DNA of 64,000 bases from Gymnothorax reevesii (taxonomy: Eukaryota > Chordata > Actinopteri > Anguilliformes > Muraenidae). A program made the position numbers and the translations under genes. Positions within the stretch are counted from its first letter, which is position 1. Each line of letters starts with the position of its first letter. Below the pieces are notes generated by a model, which saw nothing but the letters and a program-made list of their open reading frames with translations, was not told where the DNA came from and made no database searches. The stretch lies in assembly GCA_029721435.1 (NCBI GenBank), contig CM056574.1:29683001-29747000 (forward strand). Reading direction: 5' to 3'. Of this stretch, positions 1 through 11,483 are shown piece after piece.

Positions 1-1270
1 CACTGAGAGCCAGTGCATAGACCTAATTATAATTAAATTATTTTTCTGAACTGAATTTAGCCCATTTGTCGCTGTTAGATCGCATAGGGGTAGAAAAGCC
101 GTGTCTTCAATTGCCACCTGATTATTCTTAAATTGGAAAACGTGTTAATAAAGGAAAACCATTAAGAACAAGCAAGCATTAAGCATAAAAAACAAGCAGT
201 TGATGCCAATAAAGGGGTGGGGTTTTGCTCAAGCAATTGACGAGGCGAGCGCTGGCCCTGCCTAAAGCTACTCATTTTAATTAATGTATTAATTTATTAT
301 GCCCATACATCTTACAACGCCACTATCTCAGGTTTTGCGCATCATGACCGTTTATTTCACTATATGCGGTGGTGAAGAATAAAAAAAACAAAACAACAAC
401 GGGACGAGAAGGAGTATACGACTGACGTCATGCTCCCAAGGAAATCCCTCCGCCCCGCTGCCCCCATCCTCTCACACACCTTTTTTGGACATTTCATTCA
501 TAAAAAACAAGAGCTTTGGTTACAGGAAGTAGCATTCCTTAATCTCGTTGGTCTTTCTTTTCACAGACAACAACAGACAGACTATCGACCCCACGTGTGT
601 CTACTAAGTCTAGACCAACACGGTGTCACAACAGGTGGTCAGATAGTAACGATATTACGACTAAATATTTAATGAGAGTTTATTCTTGTTTTTATTCATG
701 TCTTTTTATTTTACAATTCCGGCGGGCAGACCGGAAGACCCATTGCTCAAATTTTTTTCGTCTGAGGTTTTCTTTGAATTGGCCTATGTAGGCTAGCCTA
801 TTTAATACTTCCCAACACAAAAACATGAAAGTGTCCTTGACAGATAAAAATACCAAAGCTTAATGTAAAGGCCATTCCATTAAATCATTTATGTCTGGAA
901 AATAAATGTTTCTGTCAGGTTTTGATTGTGGAAGAAAGGAGATGAGGTATGTCCAACTACTAGCTATTTTACAGAATATATCAAATTTCTGCACAGCCGA
1001 AGAAGTATCTAAATTGTATCTAGATCTGTGTTAGGAAAAAGTAAAGATGTTGCTTTATTTCTGCTTCACTGAATGATATTAGGCTACTGACCTGACAAGA
1101 AATTAGGTCTTGCCGGGGCAACGTGTGCCTGCCTGACATAGTCAAGTGTGTCAGTGAGATTTATTGTGGAGATCGGTAGCTAATCGACAAGACATCGGGG
1201 AGATATCGGCATTAGAACGACAGCCGACCACGAGCCAACGTTAACCCGACATTTGACCTATGCAGCTCAA
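1..1270. other. AT-rich non-coding DNA, no gene seen
   Basis: No protein-like reading frame or RNA gene is visible. The sequence is AT-rich with scattered poly-A runs. The ORFs present are short and resemble no family that I recognise. It runs up to the inverted-repeat element that begins near 1271. Confidence 0.6.
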
Positions 1271-1412
1271 TCCCACTAGAGCTAAGAAAGCACTCAGACG
1301 CCTCGCTCTCCCATTGACCTGACACTGGAACAGGCTACAGCTGATTTTCAGCTGCATCGCTGGAAACGGAGCGAGACGTCTGAATGCTTTTTGCCGCTCT
1401 AGCAGGATCCCA
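1271..1412. repeat. Palindromic MITE-like inverted repeat
   Basis: Two arms pair when one is reverse-complemented. The left arm (about 1271-1311) carries ACTAGAGCTAAGAAAGCA and CAGACGCCTCGCTC. The right arm (about 1368-1412) carries GAGCGAGACGTCTG and GCTTTTTGCCGCTCTAG. The arms are diverged but collinear over about 40 bp, with about 55 bp between them, which contain a second small palindrome (AGCTGATTTTCAGCT). This is the shape of a non-autonomous foldback or MITE element. There is no coding capacity and the superfamily is unknown. Confidence 0.65.
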
Positions 1413-1724
1413 CCGTTATATGGTCTTATTTTTTAGGCTACATCAAAATCTTAGCCTTTGTTTATGCTTCACCAACGAAGAGACTATGGTTCAATGTCAG
1501 ACAACTTTCTTTTATTTAAATTAAAATAAAATCAGGAACAGAAAGTTATTGACAATGGCTTATGATGCTTGCACGCCTCGCCTCAGCCGCAACCCATTCC
1601 TGTCCCAGCTCAGCTCTGACTCAGATGGTGAACCAGTCTGAGGGAGAAAATGGTGTGATGAACTGATCTGTGTGAGCTCTAATGGGTAGCATTTTGATAT
1701 AGCCTATATCATTATTCTCTTCTT

Positions 1725-1750
1725 TCTCTCTCTCTCTCTCTCTCTCTCTC
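1725..1750. repeat. (TC)n microsatellite
   Basis: An uninterrupted run of TC dinucleotides is read directly from the sequence. Confidence 0.95.
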
Positions 1751-2159
1751 AAGGTTTGAATGATATCGAATTGAAATTTAATGATAGCTGGGCTGAAAGG
1801 GATAAAAAATAATTTCAGCTACTTAAAAATAAAAATATCCTGACAGCTGTGATAGGGCTTGGGGTGCATCTATAGGTTATGCTTTCTTACAAACAATCCT
1901 GTATGAACCTGAGACTATGTGTAACAGCTGATTTGTGTAGATATGCTGTAGAACATAGAAAATGAATAACTGTCAGGTCCTGATGATCCAATGTGCCTTG
2001 TGTGTAAATGCGCACAGCCAGGGCCTTAACCAGGGTTTTTTTTAAATACCGAGGTCCAATAATGCACGCTTATCCTGGAATTATTTACGTGATCTGGCTA
2101 CAACAACGTTCTGAAAGCTGCATTATTCCTTCACTTACGGTAGAAAACTGGCTGAGGTG

Positions 2160-2790
2160 TATAAAGTACTGGAAAAAAATAACTAAGTAATAGTAGAGGG
2201 ACCATAACTGAAAGTTAATTTGGTAAAAGATGAGGTCACCCATAAGCAAATTACTTGAGCAAATGTCCAAAAGTAACTCACAGTAAATGTACCTACTGAA
2301 GTACCAAAAGTATTTTGTGAAAAAAATTAACTTAAGTATCAAAAGTGCAAGTACAAGTGTAAAGTATTTTTCATACTACGCATGGAAAGAAGCAAATCAA
2401 CCACTGTTTGTTCTTTCATTGTGCTCTTTCATCAATTTTCTAGTGAATGAAAGACTCAGACCCAGGAAGTCTCTATCAGTTGAACATTTTCAATAACTGA
2501 TCCTGTTTCGCCATCTATTGATAGTATATTGTAACTGCGTGCATGAATTTGTTTCTACACGTCCACTGGCAGACACTTCTGCACAGATATATCGTTCTTC
2601 TTCTCAAACACGCCAAATCCAGATACTCCGTAAATGAATTAAATTCATATTTTAATTTGAAATGAGTGACTAAGTTGCTAGCGTCAAAGTAACGAAGTGA
2701 AAGTAATCTTTTTATCTTTTAAATGTAGTAGAGTGAGAGTAAAAGTCCCGTTGAAAAAAAAAATCTTAAGTACAAATTCTCAAAAAAAGC
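2160..2790. repeat. hAT-like non-autonomous repeat rich in AAGTA motifs
   Basis: The segment is studded with motifs such as AAAGTAATCTTTTTATC, GTACTGAAGTACC, TTAAGTACAAATTCTC and TGAGAGTAAAAGTCCC. This vocabulary of AAGTA and GTACTT words is typical of the subterminal regions of a widespread fish hAT-derived MITE. The related and cleaner copy at 50649-51028 shares it. The termini are not clear here, so the boundaries are approximate. No transposase is present. Confidence 0.4.
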
Positions 2791-4570
2791 CGAAACTGTG
2801 TCATCGAGCATTTATTTTCCCCTTTTTGTGTTCCCTTTTCTAGAAAATTAGAAAATCTTATTCAAATGAGTGGCAACTATAGTTGCCTGTGGGCACATAC
2901 CTTGTATGGACCCCAGTAAAAGTGAAATATGAATTAGAGTACAACAAATCACGTGCAATTCTAAGTATTTTTTTCAACAGATCTATTTTTATTGAGAGAA
3001 GATTTTATCATTTAAATCAAGTTTGAGAACAAATCTTTGTGACATCAAAAAGGTGCCCAGTAGCTTTTTTATTTTGCAGATGTTAACTATTTTTTAACAA
3101 CTTGGATACATGGTGTAGAACCCCACAAAACAATACCAAAATATGGACATTGCAGAGGGCTGAAGGTTCCACGTGTTCTTTTGGCTGGCGTCAATTCGAG
3201 CAGCTTCCTGGCTGGTGTGAGTCACAATAGAATGGATATTCTTCTCCATTCAAAAGAACAGGGCCCAAAAGTACAACGGTTACAATTAATCTGATTCCAT
3301 TGTACATTTAGAATACCAAATTTATTTTTATCCTCATTAAATATCTGCCTCCAAATTAGAATTAGAATGTATAGTTTGGGGACAGCATGCATGAATCTCG
3401 GGATGGCTACGCCATCAGTTTGTGAAAACCACTGTTACTCAGCCGACATCCCCGGGTAATAAATGCAGTTGCCGGATCTCAGTTTGGTGATAGTTCTAGA
3501 GGATGGAAGAAATTACCATGATAGCAGCATCGAGACATAAGCAAAGTAGCACTGAGCATAAACATATCATGAACCCAGGTTTTAAGTGCACTGATGGGCC
3601 CCTTAAGAAGATCAATCATATACCAGCCTTTCAGCCCAGGGGTACCCTCAAGACAGAATCTCCAGTACCGGTACTACATAAACCCTTTAGGGGTAGACCG
3701 TAATCTGCAATCCAACTTAAAACCCATCACTACTTGCAACATCAGCTAGCTAGACTGGAATGGGAAGGAATCGCCCCCTAAGTACAGGTCGTAACATGGC
3801 TAGAAAGAATGCACAAGTGTTAAGAGTCACGGAGACCACGCAAGCTGAAAGGAGTAACAATAATTTAATCACCAGGTAGGCACAAACTTAGATCAAACAA
3901 ATCAACGTCAAGGCAATTACAAGTTACACACAATTTAGAAAGAGAGAATAAAGTCATACCTGGAGGAAAAGGATTCACATGCACACAGGGGGATCGGATC
4001 ACGTGCGTGGGGAGAACTCAGATGCCATTCCCCCCCCGACTATCTAGATTGGCTACTTTCGCACAGACCCAGGCACGCGGAGACCCGTAGGAAAAATGGG
4101 TTGCTCAATCTCGTCTCTTGAGATGAATTTGAGCTTCTCATATTTGTATCATTCTGTGATCATTTGTTTCTGAGTTACTTCTCCTAAAGGTCCCTTAGGA
4201 GCAAGAGATAAGCTGAAAAGAGACAAGACATCACTGAGACAAAGGAGGTTGAGTTGAGATAACCATATGAGCAATACTTGAGAAGTGGGATAAACAGAGG
4301 AGATCTCATAATTGTATGCCCCTGATCTCAATTATTTCTTGGTTATTTTGAAGGAGAATTAAAAGAACAACTCAAAAAAAATACACTTCAAAATCCTCCA
4401 GGCAGTGGGATGCAGAATTATGTTTTTTGGGGAAAGTTTTATTCGGTTTTGCCTGTGATTACCATAGAAATCTTTTTTTTTTTTTCTCTCTCTCTGGCAA
4501 TTGCTGATTGCTTATCCCGTGTTTGAGTATGTGTATATATCACATGTTTATTAGCACATTGTGTTATATG

Positions 4571-4574
<4 letters not shown>
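2791..4574. other. Non-coding DNA, no gene seen
   Basis: No recognisable coding sequence is present. The part at 3720-4080 is less AT-rich and could be an old interspersed repeat, but I could not identify its ends. Confidence 0.5.

Positions 4575-4628
<54 letters not shown>
4575..4628. repeat. (TA)n microsatellite
   Basis: A run of about 27 TA units is read directly from the sequence. Confidence 0.95.
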
Positions 4629-4633
<5 letters not shown>

Positions 4634-4634
4634 G

Positions 4635-5168
4635 TGTCTACTTAACCATTTTTGTATTGAAAAGAAAAGTTTTGCCTTTTTCCCTTTTGGAATGGAGGTG
4701 TAATGCGAATAGAAGCCACTAGATGGCAGTATTGACCTTTCTTATGTTAAGCCCAGACTGGAGCTAGGTTTGGGCATGTCTTGGGCATGTCTGAGACAAG
4801 TCCCAGAGAATGAAAAAAAAAGAGGTCTAAATGTGGGAGGAGTCTGTAAAAGAGTATATATGGAGGAAAATTGAGGGAGTGGAGTAGTAGGAGAAATTGC
4901 AAGCAGAAGGATACATTTGACCAGACCTGTCACTCTTTTCAAGAGCTGTGTAGCTTTTTGTGGAATTTTGCCTGTGTTGGAGCATTTTCCTCACTGGGAA
5001 CATCACCAAGCAACCCAACAAAAGGGACTGTAAATATTTTTTTTGTTGTATATATCAATTTTGGTCAGTAGAGTAGATTGTAGATTAGTTAAAAGTCTCT
5101 GTTTGATTAAATGTGTTTAAGTTTTAAAATTGTGTCTGTCATCCTTTGCTGTCATAAATGGAATAACA
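4635..5168 (+). mobile_element. Candidate LTR of a retrotransposon
   Basis: The segment begins TGTCTACTTAACC and ends ATGGAATAACA, so it has TG...CA-type termini with short imperfect inverted ends (TGT/ACA). It contains a TATA-like box (GAGTATATATGG, near 4853-4864). Immediately downstream is AATTGGGGCCATAACA, which has the position and look of a primer-binding region. No internal gag-pol follows and I see no second LTR, so this would be a decayed 5' end or a solo LTR. It may be an unrelated repeat. Confidence 0.35.
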
Positions 5169-6938
5169 AATTGGGGCCATAACAATGCTGACTCACTGTC
5201 TTCCAATCTAACCTTCACAAAAGTGCAGAATCAGGGTGTTATCAAAAAACCAACCTCAGCCGATGTTTTAGGGATCTCGATAATGTTACTCTAACTAGCT
5301 AGTTTATTCCGTTCTCACTCATTAGCTTTGGCTGTTTAGACGAATGTCCGCTTTTTAGCCTCTGTTTGCTCAAAATGAGTGACAATGTTTGGCTGGCGTA
5401 TGTGCAATAGCTGCACAGGTCATCATGTATCACAGTAGTGCACGCTATGTTGCATGTATATTTTAGAAAATGGAACTGCGTGCACACATTTTACTGAGCT
5501 ATTTCATACTTGGAAGTACTTTGAACGGAGATTGGGTAACAGACCGTGAAAAGGAAGAAAGCAGTTTATTCTTAAGTTAAAATGGGAGAGACAGAGTCAC
5601 AGAGTAGTTTTGACAATACCCATTCAGCCACAGCTCTTCTGTTTTGGAGGTGTGCCACCTGCAGCTAACTATCATTTGATTCAAGAAGTTTCATTTTTTA
5701 ATTTTTGGACCTTTGTATTGACACAGATATCTGTGTCGAGTCAAAACTTATTAACGAGTGACAATTGTGTGGCACAAAACAAGATAAGGACACACACATC
5801 TTTTTGTCATGTTGGCTGGGTGCTTGGTCAAAAACGGTATAGGCCTACAGCCAAGCATAAGGTGATGTAGTTCAGATTCACACACCAGGTATCTCCTGTT
5901 TGAAAGAATTTATTGACCAGTAAGTGATGTTTTGTGCTCTGCTTAATTGGACACAGTATTTTTCATTGCTCAGAATGTGGTCTGTACAGCTGTGGCCAGG
6001 GCGGACAGACGGCGCCTGCTTGCCCAAAAATGGCAAGGTCCTGCAGTAATAGCCAGGACCCAGACTGCAAGGGCCTCATTCATCTCTTGTTGGGCCTCTC
6101 TCTCTTGAGCCACGGAGGACTGTCCCCCATGACTGCTCCCCACGCCAACTCCATTTCATAAACCGTCTCTCAGCTCCCTCCTCACGGAAGCCTGCTGCGT
6201 GCACGCATTGCCCTGTCGCAGTATTTTCATGATGGTTCACTATTGTTCAAGCAGTGCCCTAATACCTTATCTCTTCTCTGTGGTGGTCACAAGACCCCAG
6301 AGACAAGACACTTATGGAGGAAGATGTAGCTGGTGTAAGCAGGCCAGCCGTCAGGACTTCAAGGGCTTGGTATCTTAGGATCGCTGCGACAAGAGTCACG
6401 AGTGATTTCAGCCACCTGTAGAGTAGGAGGCAGCAGAGGACAACCCATTGGCAAATTTGAAAGTATTTAAATGTAATAATTTTATTTAAATGTATTTTTT
6501 ACAAATTATTTAATGTCACTGCTTTGATACACATTGTACTTATGTAATAACTTAATTGTGGACAAGTATTGGAGTTTTATGATGTTAAGAGTAAAGTTAT
6601 AGAACTGAACATGTGTATACTCCACCCTTGTATTAAAAGGAATTGTAATACTAATGACTTGCATTTATTTCACTCTAGTTTAATTCAACAATTGCATTTA
6701 ACTTTAAAATCTCTTGAAATTACACAGAGCATGGATTCTACCTGGAATTGTCTGATGTGTCTTGGCTTACACTGTGTCCCCAGAGCATGATCTTTGAATT
6801 GGGGGGGGGGGGGGGGTACGCACCCCCTCCCCAGTAATATCCTTTGTTAAACATATCAATGAAGACAAAATGTACTACCTCAGACACAAGTCTTTCATTA
6901 GTTCTGTCCCTCTAATCATATGCAAACTAGTCCATCAT
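5169..6938. other. Non-coding DNA with a 16-bp G run
   Basis: No gene was recognised. A homopolymer of 16 G lies at 6801-6816. The ORFs in this stretch do not resemble a known family. Confidence 0.5.
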
Positions 6939-7540
6939 TGTGCTCATTGGAATCATTGGCACCCTTCAGTAAAAATGCGCATTACAAGATGGAGAGAAAA
7001 AAAGTCAATTTTCTTTATCATCATGATCTTTCATTACAAGTATAAACAGAAATCTAACTTTGTATCATAATTGAAAGACACCTTGAAATTTTGGCAAGAA
7101 ACAATTATGTTTCAATTATGTGTGTCCCACCATTACTGTCAACTCTGCATTTAATTTGTGTGACCTCCCTTTGCCAGGATAACAGCTTTTAGATTTCCTC
7201 TTTAATGTATGAGGAGGTTGGTGAACACATGGGATGGGATCTCAGACCGTTCCTCAGTGCAGAATTTCTCCAGATCCTTCAAATTCAAAGGTGAATGCTT
7301 GTGGACTCTTTGTCATTTCATCCCACAGATTTTTTATGGGGTTTATGTCAGGAGACTGTGATGGTCATGGCTAAACTTAAATGTTCTGCAGTTAGTGAAC
7401 CATTTTTGACTAGATTTTCAGAAGCGCTGTTGTGGTTTTCACTCAAAAATATTTTCATATTATGAAGTTACCCCATCCTCAAGCAATTTGAGAGACAAAT
7501 TCTTCAGAAAATTAGGCCTTACTGAGGCATATTGATGAAT
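6939..7540 (-). mobile_element. Decayed Tc1-like transposon fragment
   Basis: The left part contains ATTGGCACCCTTCAGTAAAAATG, which resembles the terminal-region vocabulary of fish Tc1 elements (a 'TTGGCACCCTT' block). Read on the minus strand, 7140-7370 gives the C-terminal end of a Tc1 transposase, including QSPDINPIKNLWDEM with the usual third-catalytic-residue context (SPDxNPIENLW). It also gives GRSHK near the end (usual form GGHT). Stops and frame changes break the frame. The outer ends are uncertain. Confidence 0.7.
7140..7372 (-). pseudogene. Tc1-like transposase, C-terminal remnant
   Basis: The minus-strand conceptual translation carries SPDINPIKNLWDEM, matching the DDE/D-domain segment SPDLNPIENLW of Tc1 transposases. 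The E of the ENLW block is K in this copy. The translation continues into a glycine/serine-rich stretch with in-frame stops and ends in PGKGRSHKLNAEL. The N-terminal helix-turn-helix and the first two catalytic aspartates are absent. In the family, this enzyme excises and integrates the element at TA dinucleotides. This copy cannot do so. Confidence 0.65.
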
Positions 7541-7949
7541 ACAAAGAGTTCTTTTTGCCCAAGTATAACTGCCATTCTGCTTCTCTCACCCAGCTTTTAT
7601 TCCTTCATCAATGGAAATATCTTATAAGTATGGTTTTTCCACCCCCACACGCTACAATGGTTTTTCTCTTTTTATCATTAGTTGGCATCCTTCGCAAAAT
7701 AACAACTTCAAGGCTACTTGTTTCAGAGAATTTTGGTTGGGTCACAGGTCATCCCAGAGACAGGAAAACCAAAACACAGCCAACTTGCCTTGAAAACTGC
7801 AACCAAAAGATAACAACCCACTTCCAGTGTAATACTGGAGCATGCATAACTATATGGTTTCTGATGAATGATGGTGAATAATGTTGATAGCTCAACAGAT
7901 ATTGCCTTAATCAACTGAACAGATGTCAATGATACAGAAGCCAAGTGCT

Positions 7950-7980
<31 letters not shown>

Positions 7981-9873
7981 ATATGCTTGTGTATGTGTGT
8001 TACTGTTGCTCACATAATATGGTTACTGATTATGAGTATTAATTATGGTTAATGATTTACAGATGAATATGATTAGAAATATTGAAATATAATTCTCAAC
8101 AGTGCATTGGATCCAAGTCCTGCAGCAAGGTCTAACCACAGCCTCTTTAAAGCTTCCTGACTGAGGCTGTTCTGTTTTTATTGAATATCAGCTAGTATTA
8201 GATGGGGTCTATGATATACAGTAATCTTAACAAGATGTCCAGGGCCATTGGAACAAGAACAGTCCCGCAACTACAAAATGAATGAATACATGTGTCAGCA
8301 TAAAACATCAAGAATACAAGAAAACACAAGTACAAGAGGAAAATACAAACAATACTCATTCCCTTACTGGGTTGTAAAGATAGATTATTCAGTACATTTC
8401 TTTTTCCTGATTCCACTGAATTTATTTGCAGTTTGTAATGTAACTGGTTTTCTTCAACTCCAAACTGTGTATATATTGTTAGATATTGCAAATAAATGAG
8501 AAAATACCAATTGAATTGGGCCTACATCATCATTTTAGTCAGACCTCATGACACATATACTTGACCTTGTTTTTAATCCAGGATTTTCTGGAGGTATCAA
8601 GACTTATGCAACAGAGTTTGGAGGACAAATAGCACAGAATCAGGCATGTTAGACCTCGCATATTGACAAAAAAGATAAATGACTGACTAGAAATTTTTAA
8701 AGAGATTAAAAAAAAACATTTTCACGCAACAGATCAGAAACAAAATAATAACAACGGATGGTAGATTAGGTTTCTGATTGTGAGCATATTGGAGAGATTG
8801 TAGTAACAATAAAAAAAACTTTTGAGATACCCGTAGCCAATGCTACAACAATGAACAGCAATATTAAGCGAACAAACGTCTCTCAATGAATATTGCGTGC
8901 CTTAGAGGATTAAATTTCATACCACTTTTTACTTTTACTATGAATATTCGATTAGAAACCGAAAGGTTAACATTTTTATTACTTAGTCTCATTCTCCCAT
9001 CTCTGCAATCTGTTGGCCAGTTCACATTTTTCAAAGTAATATTTAAGTAAAACTTTCTTCAGACGTAGTGGCGGAGTCAGGTCATGTAGTAACGGCGGTG
9101 CTCACGGTGCTAGTTCGTTTACAAGTCTCTTCAGAGGTAGCAATGGCGTCAAGTCACCAAGTCACGGGATAGACACAGACGTTTGTCACGTCAGTGAGCT
9201 CTTTAACTAGGCCGTGGCACTAATCACACCCCATCGTCACGCACTTAGGCGTATGCGCAACAACGCGCGTTTAGCGTCTGCGCGACAGCGACGTGACACT
9301 TGTCTGTCCATTGAAAGTGTATGGAATTTACATGCGCATGTTAGAGGTTTGATGTCATCGCATTGCTGTACACGCGTTTTAGTATAGTTCGCTGGCATAA
9401 AATGCCCCCCATATGAGACACACACACAAACACACACATACACAAACACTCTCTCTCTCTCTCCCTCTCTTTCACACAAGCACACAAATTATATGCTCAT
9501 ACACAGTAAATACACGTGAGGGCAAAAAGGGTTTAGAATCATAAATGTGCTCTTGTGTAATATGTAGACATATTCCACATTTAAACACCTCCTATTTGCT
9601 CGTAAAATTTTGCTGTTGTTCTTTATTTTTAAAAAAGAAGTTGAAACCAGGGAAATAAGCTTGCATTATCCCCTTGCGCACAAATGTAAAACCAAAAACT
9701 CTTGAAAAAACACTTCAAAATATAAGACTTTTTCACTCGGAAGTAAAATATTTAGTGATCAACCACACCTGTTACTGTACATCATTGGCTTGATAACAAG
9801 TTTACTCAAGAAATGGTTTGTGGCTAGAGATAAACAACATGTAGAGCTGTGAGCATCAAAAGCTACTGAGACT
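7541..9873. other. Non-coding DNA with two microsatellites
   Basis: A (GT)n tract lies at about 7949-7972 and a compound (CA)n/(CT)n tract at about 9418-9486. The part at 9060-9410 is unusually rich in CpG for this window (words such as GCGCAACAACGCGCG and GCGACGTGAC). It could be an old repeat or a short CpG-rich regulatory patch. I see no exon structure. Confidence 0.5.
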
Positions 9874-10365
9874 GAGCTGCCAGATTGCTCACTCGGTTAA
9901 GGCACTGCATTGCAGTGCAGAAGTGACTATCACATCGCAGGTTCGAGCCCTGGCCGTACCAACCGGCAGTGGTCGGCAGCTTTTTCAGAGTAGCACACAA
10001 TTGGCCAACTCGCTGCAGGGTTTCAAAATGGGAAGGGACTGCTGGGTAAGGGAAATAAATAAACAGCTTTGTTCGTTGCTCAAGCGCCTCCTGTTGGCCA
10101 GATGGGCGCTTGTCAGGAAGACTCTAAGCCTGGTCATGTCCTGGTATCCTCCTCCCTCGTTCTGAACTTGCGAAGATTTAACCAATGAGTGTATAAGCAG
10201 CAGTGGCTGACGGGCAGGTGCTTCGGAGGAGAGCCGCAAACTGTCTTCACTATCCTGAGTTGGCAGCAAGGGGTCGCACTCGAGCAAGCTTTGTACATAG
10301 TTCACCAATTGGGCATTCCAGATTTGGGTGGGATTGGAGATGCCAAATTTATTTAAAAAAAAAAG
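9874..10365 (+). mobile_element. tRNA-derived SINE, copy 1
   Basis: The head resembles a tRNA gene with an internal RNA polymerase III promoter: an A-box-like TTGCTCACTCGGTTAAGG near 9885 and a B box GGTTCGAGCCC at 9940-9950. A unique body follows, with CAACCGGCAGTGGTCGGCAG, CTGTTGGCCAGATGGGCGCT and AGGAGAGCCGCAAACTGTC. It ends in an A-rich tail near 10352-10365. The same order of blocks occurs at 46478-46932, so this is a true interspersed family about 460-490 bp long. SINEs use a partner LINE reverse transcriptase, and no coding capacity is expected. The body matches no SINE name that I am sure of. Confidence 0.85.
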
Positions 10366-10786
10366 GAACTGAGGAAAACTACAAAAAAAAGGAAGAAAAA
10401 AAAACCTGCCATCAAATGTTAAGTTTATTCTTATACATGTTTCTCATTTTATACAAGTGTTAAATAATGGAAACATGCCTTCTTGACAAAGAATGTTGGC
10501 TAATTCACAGCTCATAAATATGCTGTTGCAGTCGCTTATTTAATTCATTATTTTGAATCTTGGGTCAAAATAGTACCACAGTTTACTTTCTCTCATGAAT
10601 ATAGGGCCAACTAACCACAGACCCCATTTGCATGAATTCTATAGCAAAATGCAGAACCATTGTGATGCTGTCTTCATTCAGCTGAAGGTCTGTGATGAAA
10701 GGAGAACCTGACACCAAACAACAGCACAAAGTAGCAGCATATTATGCATACTATTAAAACTCAAATTTAAATTACATGAGCATTTA

Positions 10787-11114
10787 AGCTGGATTTATGG
10801 TTCTGCGTCGACTCCACGCAAAGGGCACGCCGTCGCCACGCTGCTGTCGTGAACCTTTCGAAGTTCTGCGTTGAGGTCATTTGCGTCGTGCGTCTGTCTA
10901 GCAGGGGGAACAAACCGGAAAAGCGAAGTGCCAGAAGTGATGTAGTAGAGTGGACCAATCAGTGCCCTTGTGGTCTGCATTGCTTTGACGTGCAGTTAGA
11001 AAATTTTTGAGGTGCAAGGCAGGCGACACAGAGGCTCTGTGGTGGGGGTTCACATCGCCGCAGAGGCTCTGCGTCGTGACGGCATTGGTTCAACGCAGAA
11101 CCATAAATCCAGCT
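10787..11114. mobile_element. PIF/Harbinger-type MITE
   Basis: The terminal inverted repeats are AGCTGGATTTATGGTTCTGC at the left and, reverse-complemented, the same at the right (ACGCAGAACCATAAATCCAGCT). Both are flanked by TTA (10784-10786 and 11115-11117), a 3-bp target duplication typical of PIF/Harbinger insertions. The 328-bp interior is GC-rich and has no ORF of note, so the element is non-autonomous and must have been moved by a transposase encoded elsewhere. The intact termini suggest a fairly recent insertion. Confidence 0.88.
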
Positions 11115-11393
11115 TTAGTCTAATCTAACGTACAGAACCAAGGATATTGTCTTTGAATAACGTCCCTGTGCTCTTTTGCTCCCTGTCTGCATTTGCATAT
11201 TCAGAGCAATGGCACAGGGAGATGAATCTATTCATTTGCCACAGTTAGACATTTAATGAAGTAGAGAGGAGAGAAAAAAGAGAGGTGAAGAGAAATATAC
11301 TGAGACATTGACCTTGGTGTGTCTACCGTAATGCTGCTGGTGTGTGTACTCTGGATATGGAGAATTTATCTCGCAAGTATCAGACAAGTATTG

Positions 11394-11424
11394 TCTGTGT
11401 GTGTGTGTGTGTGTGTGCGCGCGC
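11394..11424. repeat. (GT)n microsatellite
   Basis: A GT dinucleotide run passing into GCGCGC is read directly from the sequence. Confidence 0.9.
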
Positions 11425-11483
11425 ATGTGCCTGCACGTGTGTGAGTTCAGGCATGTCTGTGCATATAATTAGTGCAGGATATA

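Noticed and set aside
7723..8013. 96-aa minus-strand ORF with His/Thr repeats
   Set aside because: The HTHTHTH run is simply the (GT)n microsatellite read in translation.
9885..9950. A functional tRNA gene
   Set aside because: A and B boxes are present, but no acceptor or anticodon stem pairs properly, and the body matches a second dispersed copy. It is a SINE head.
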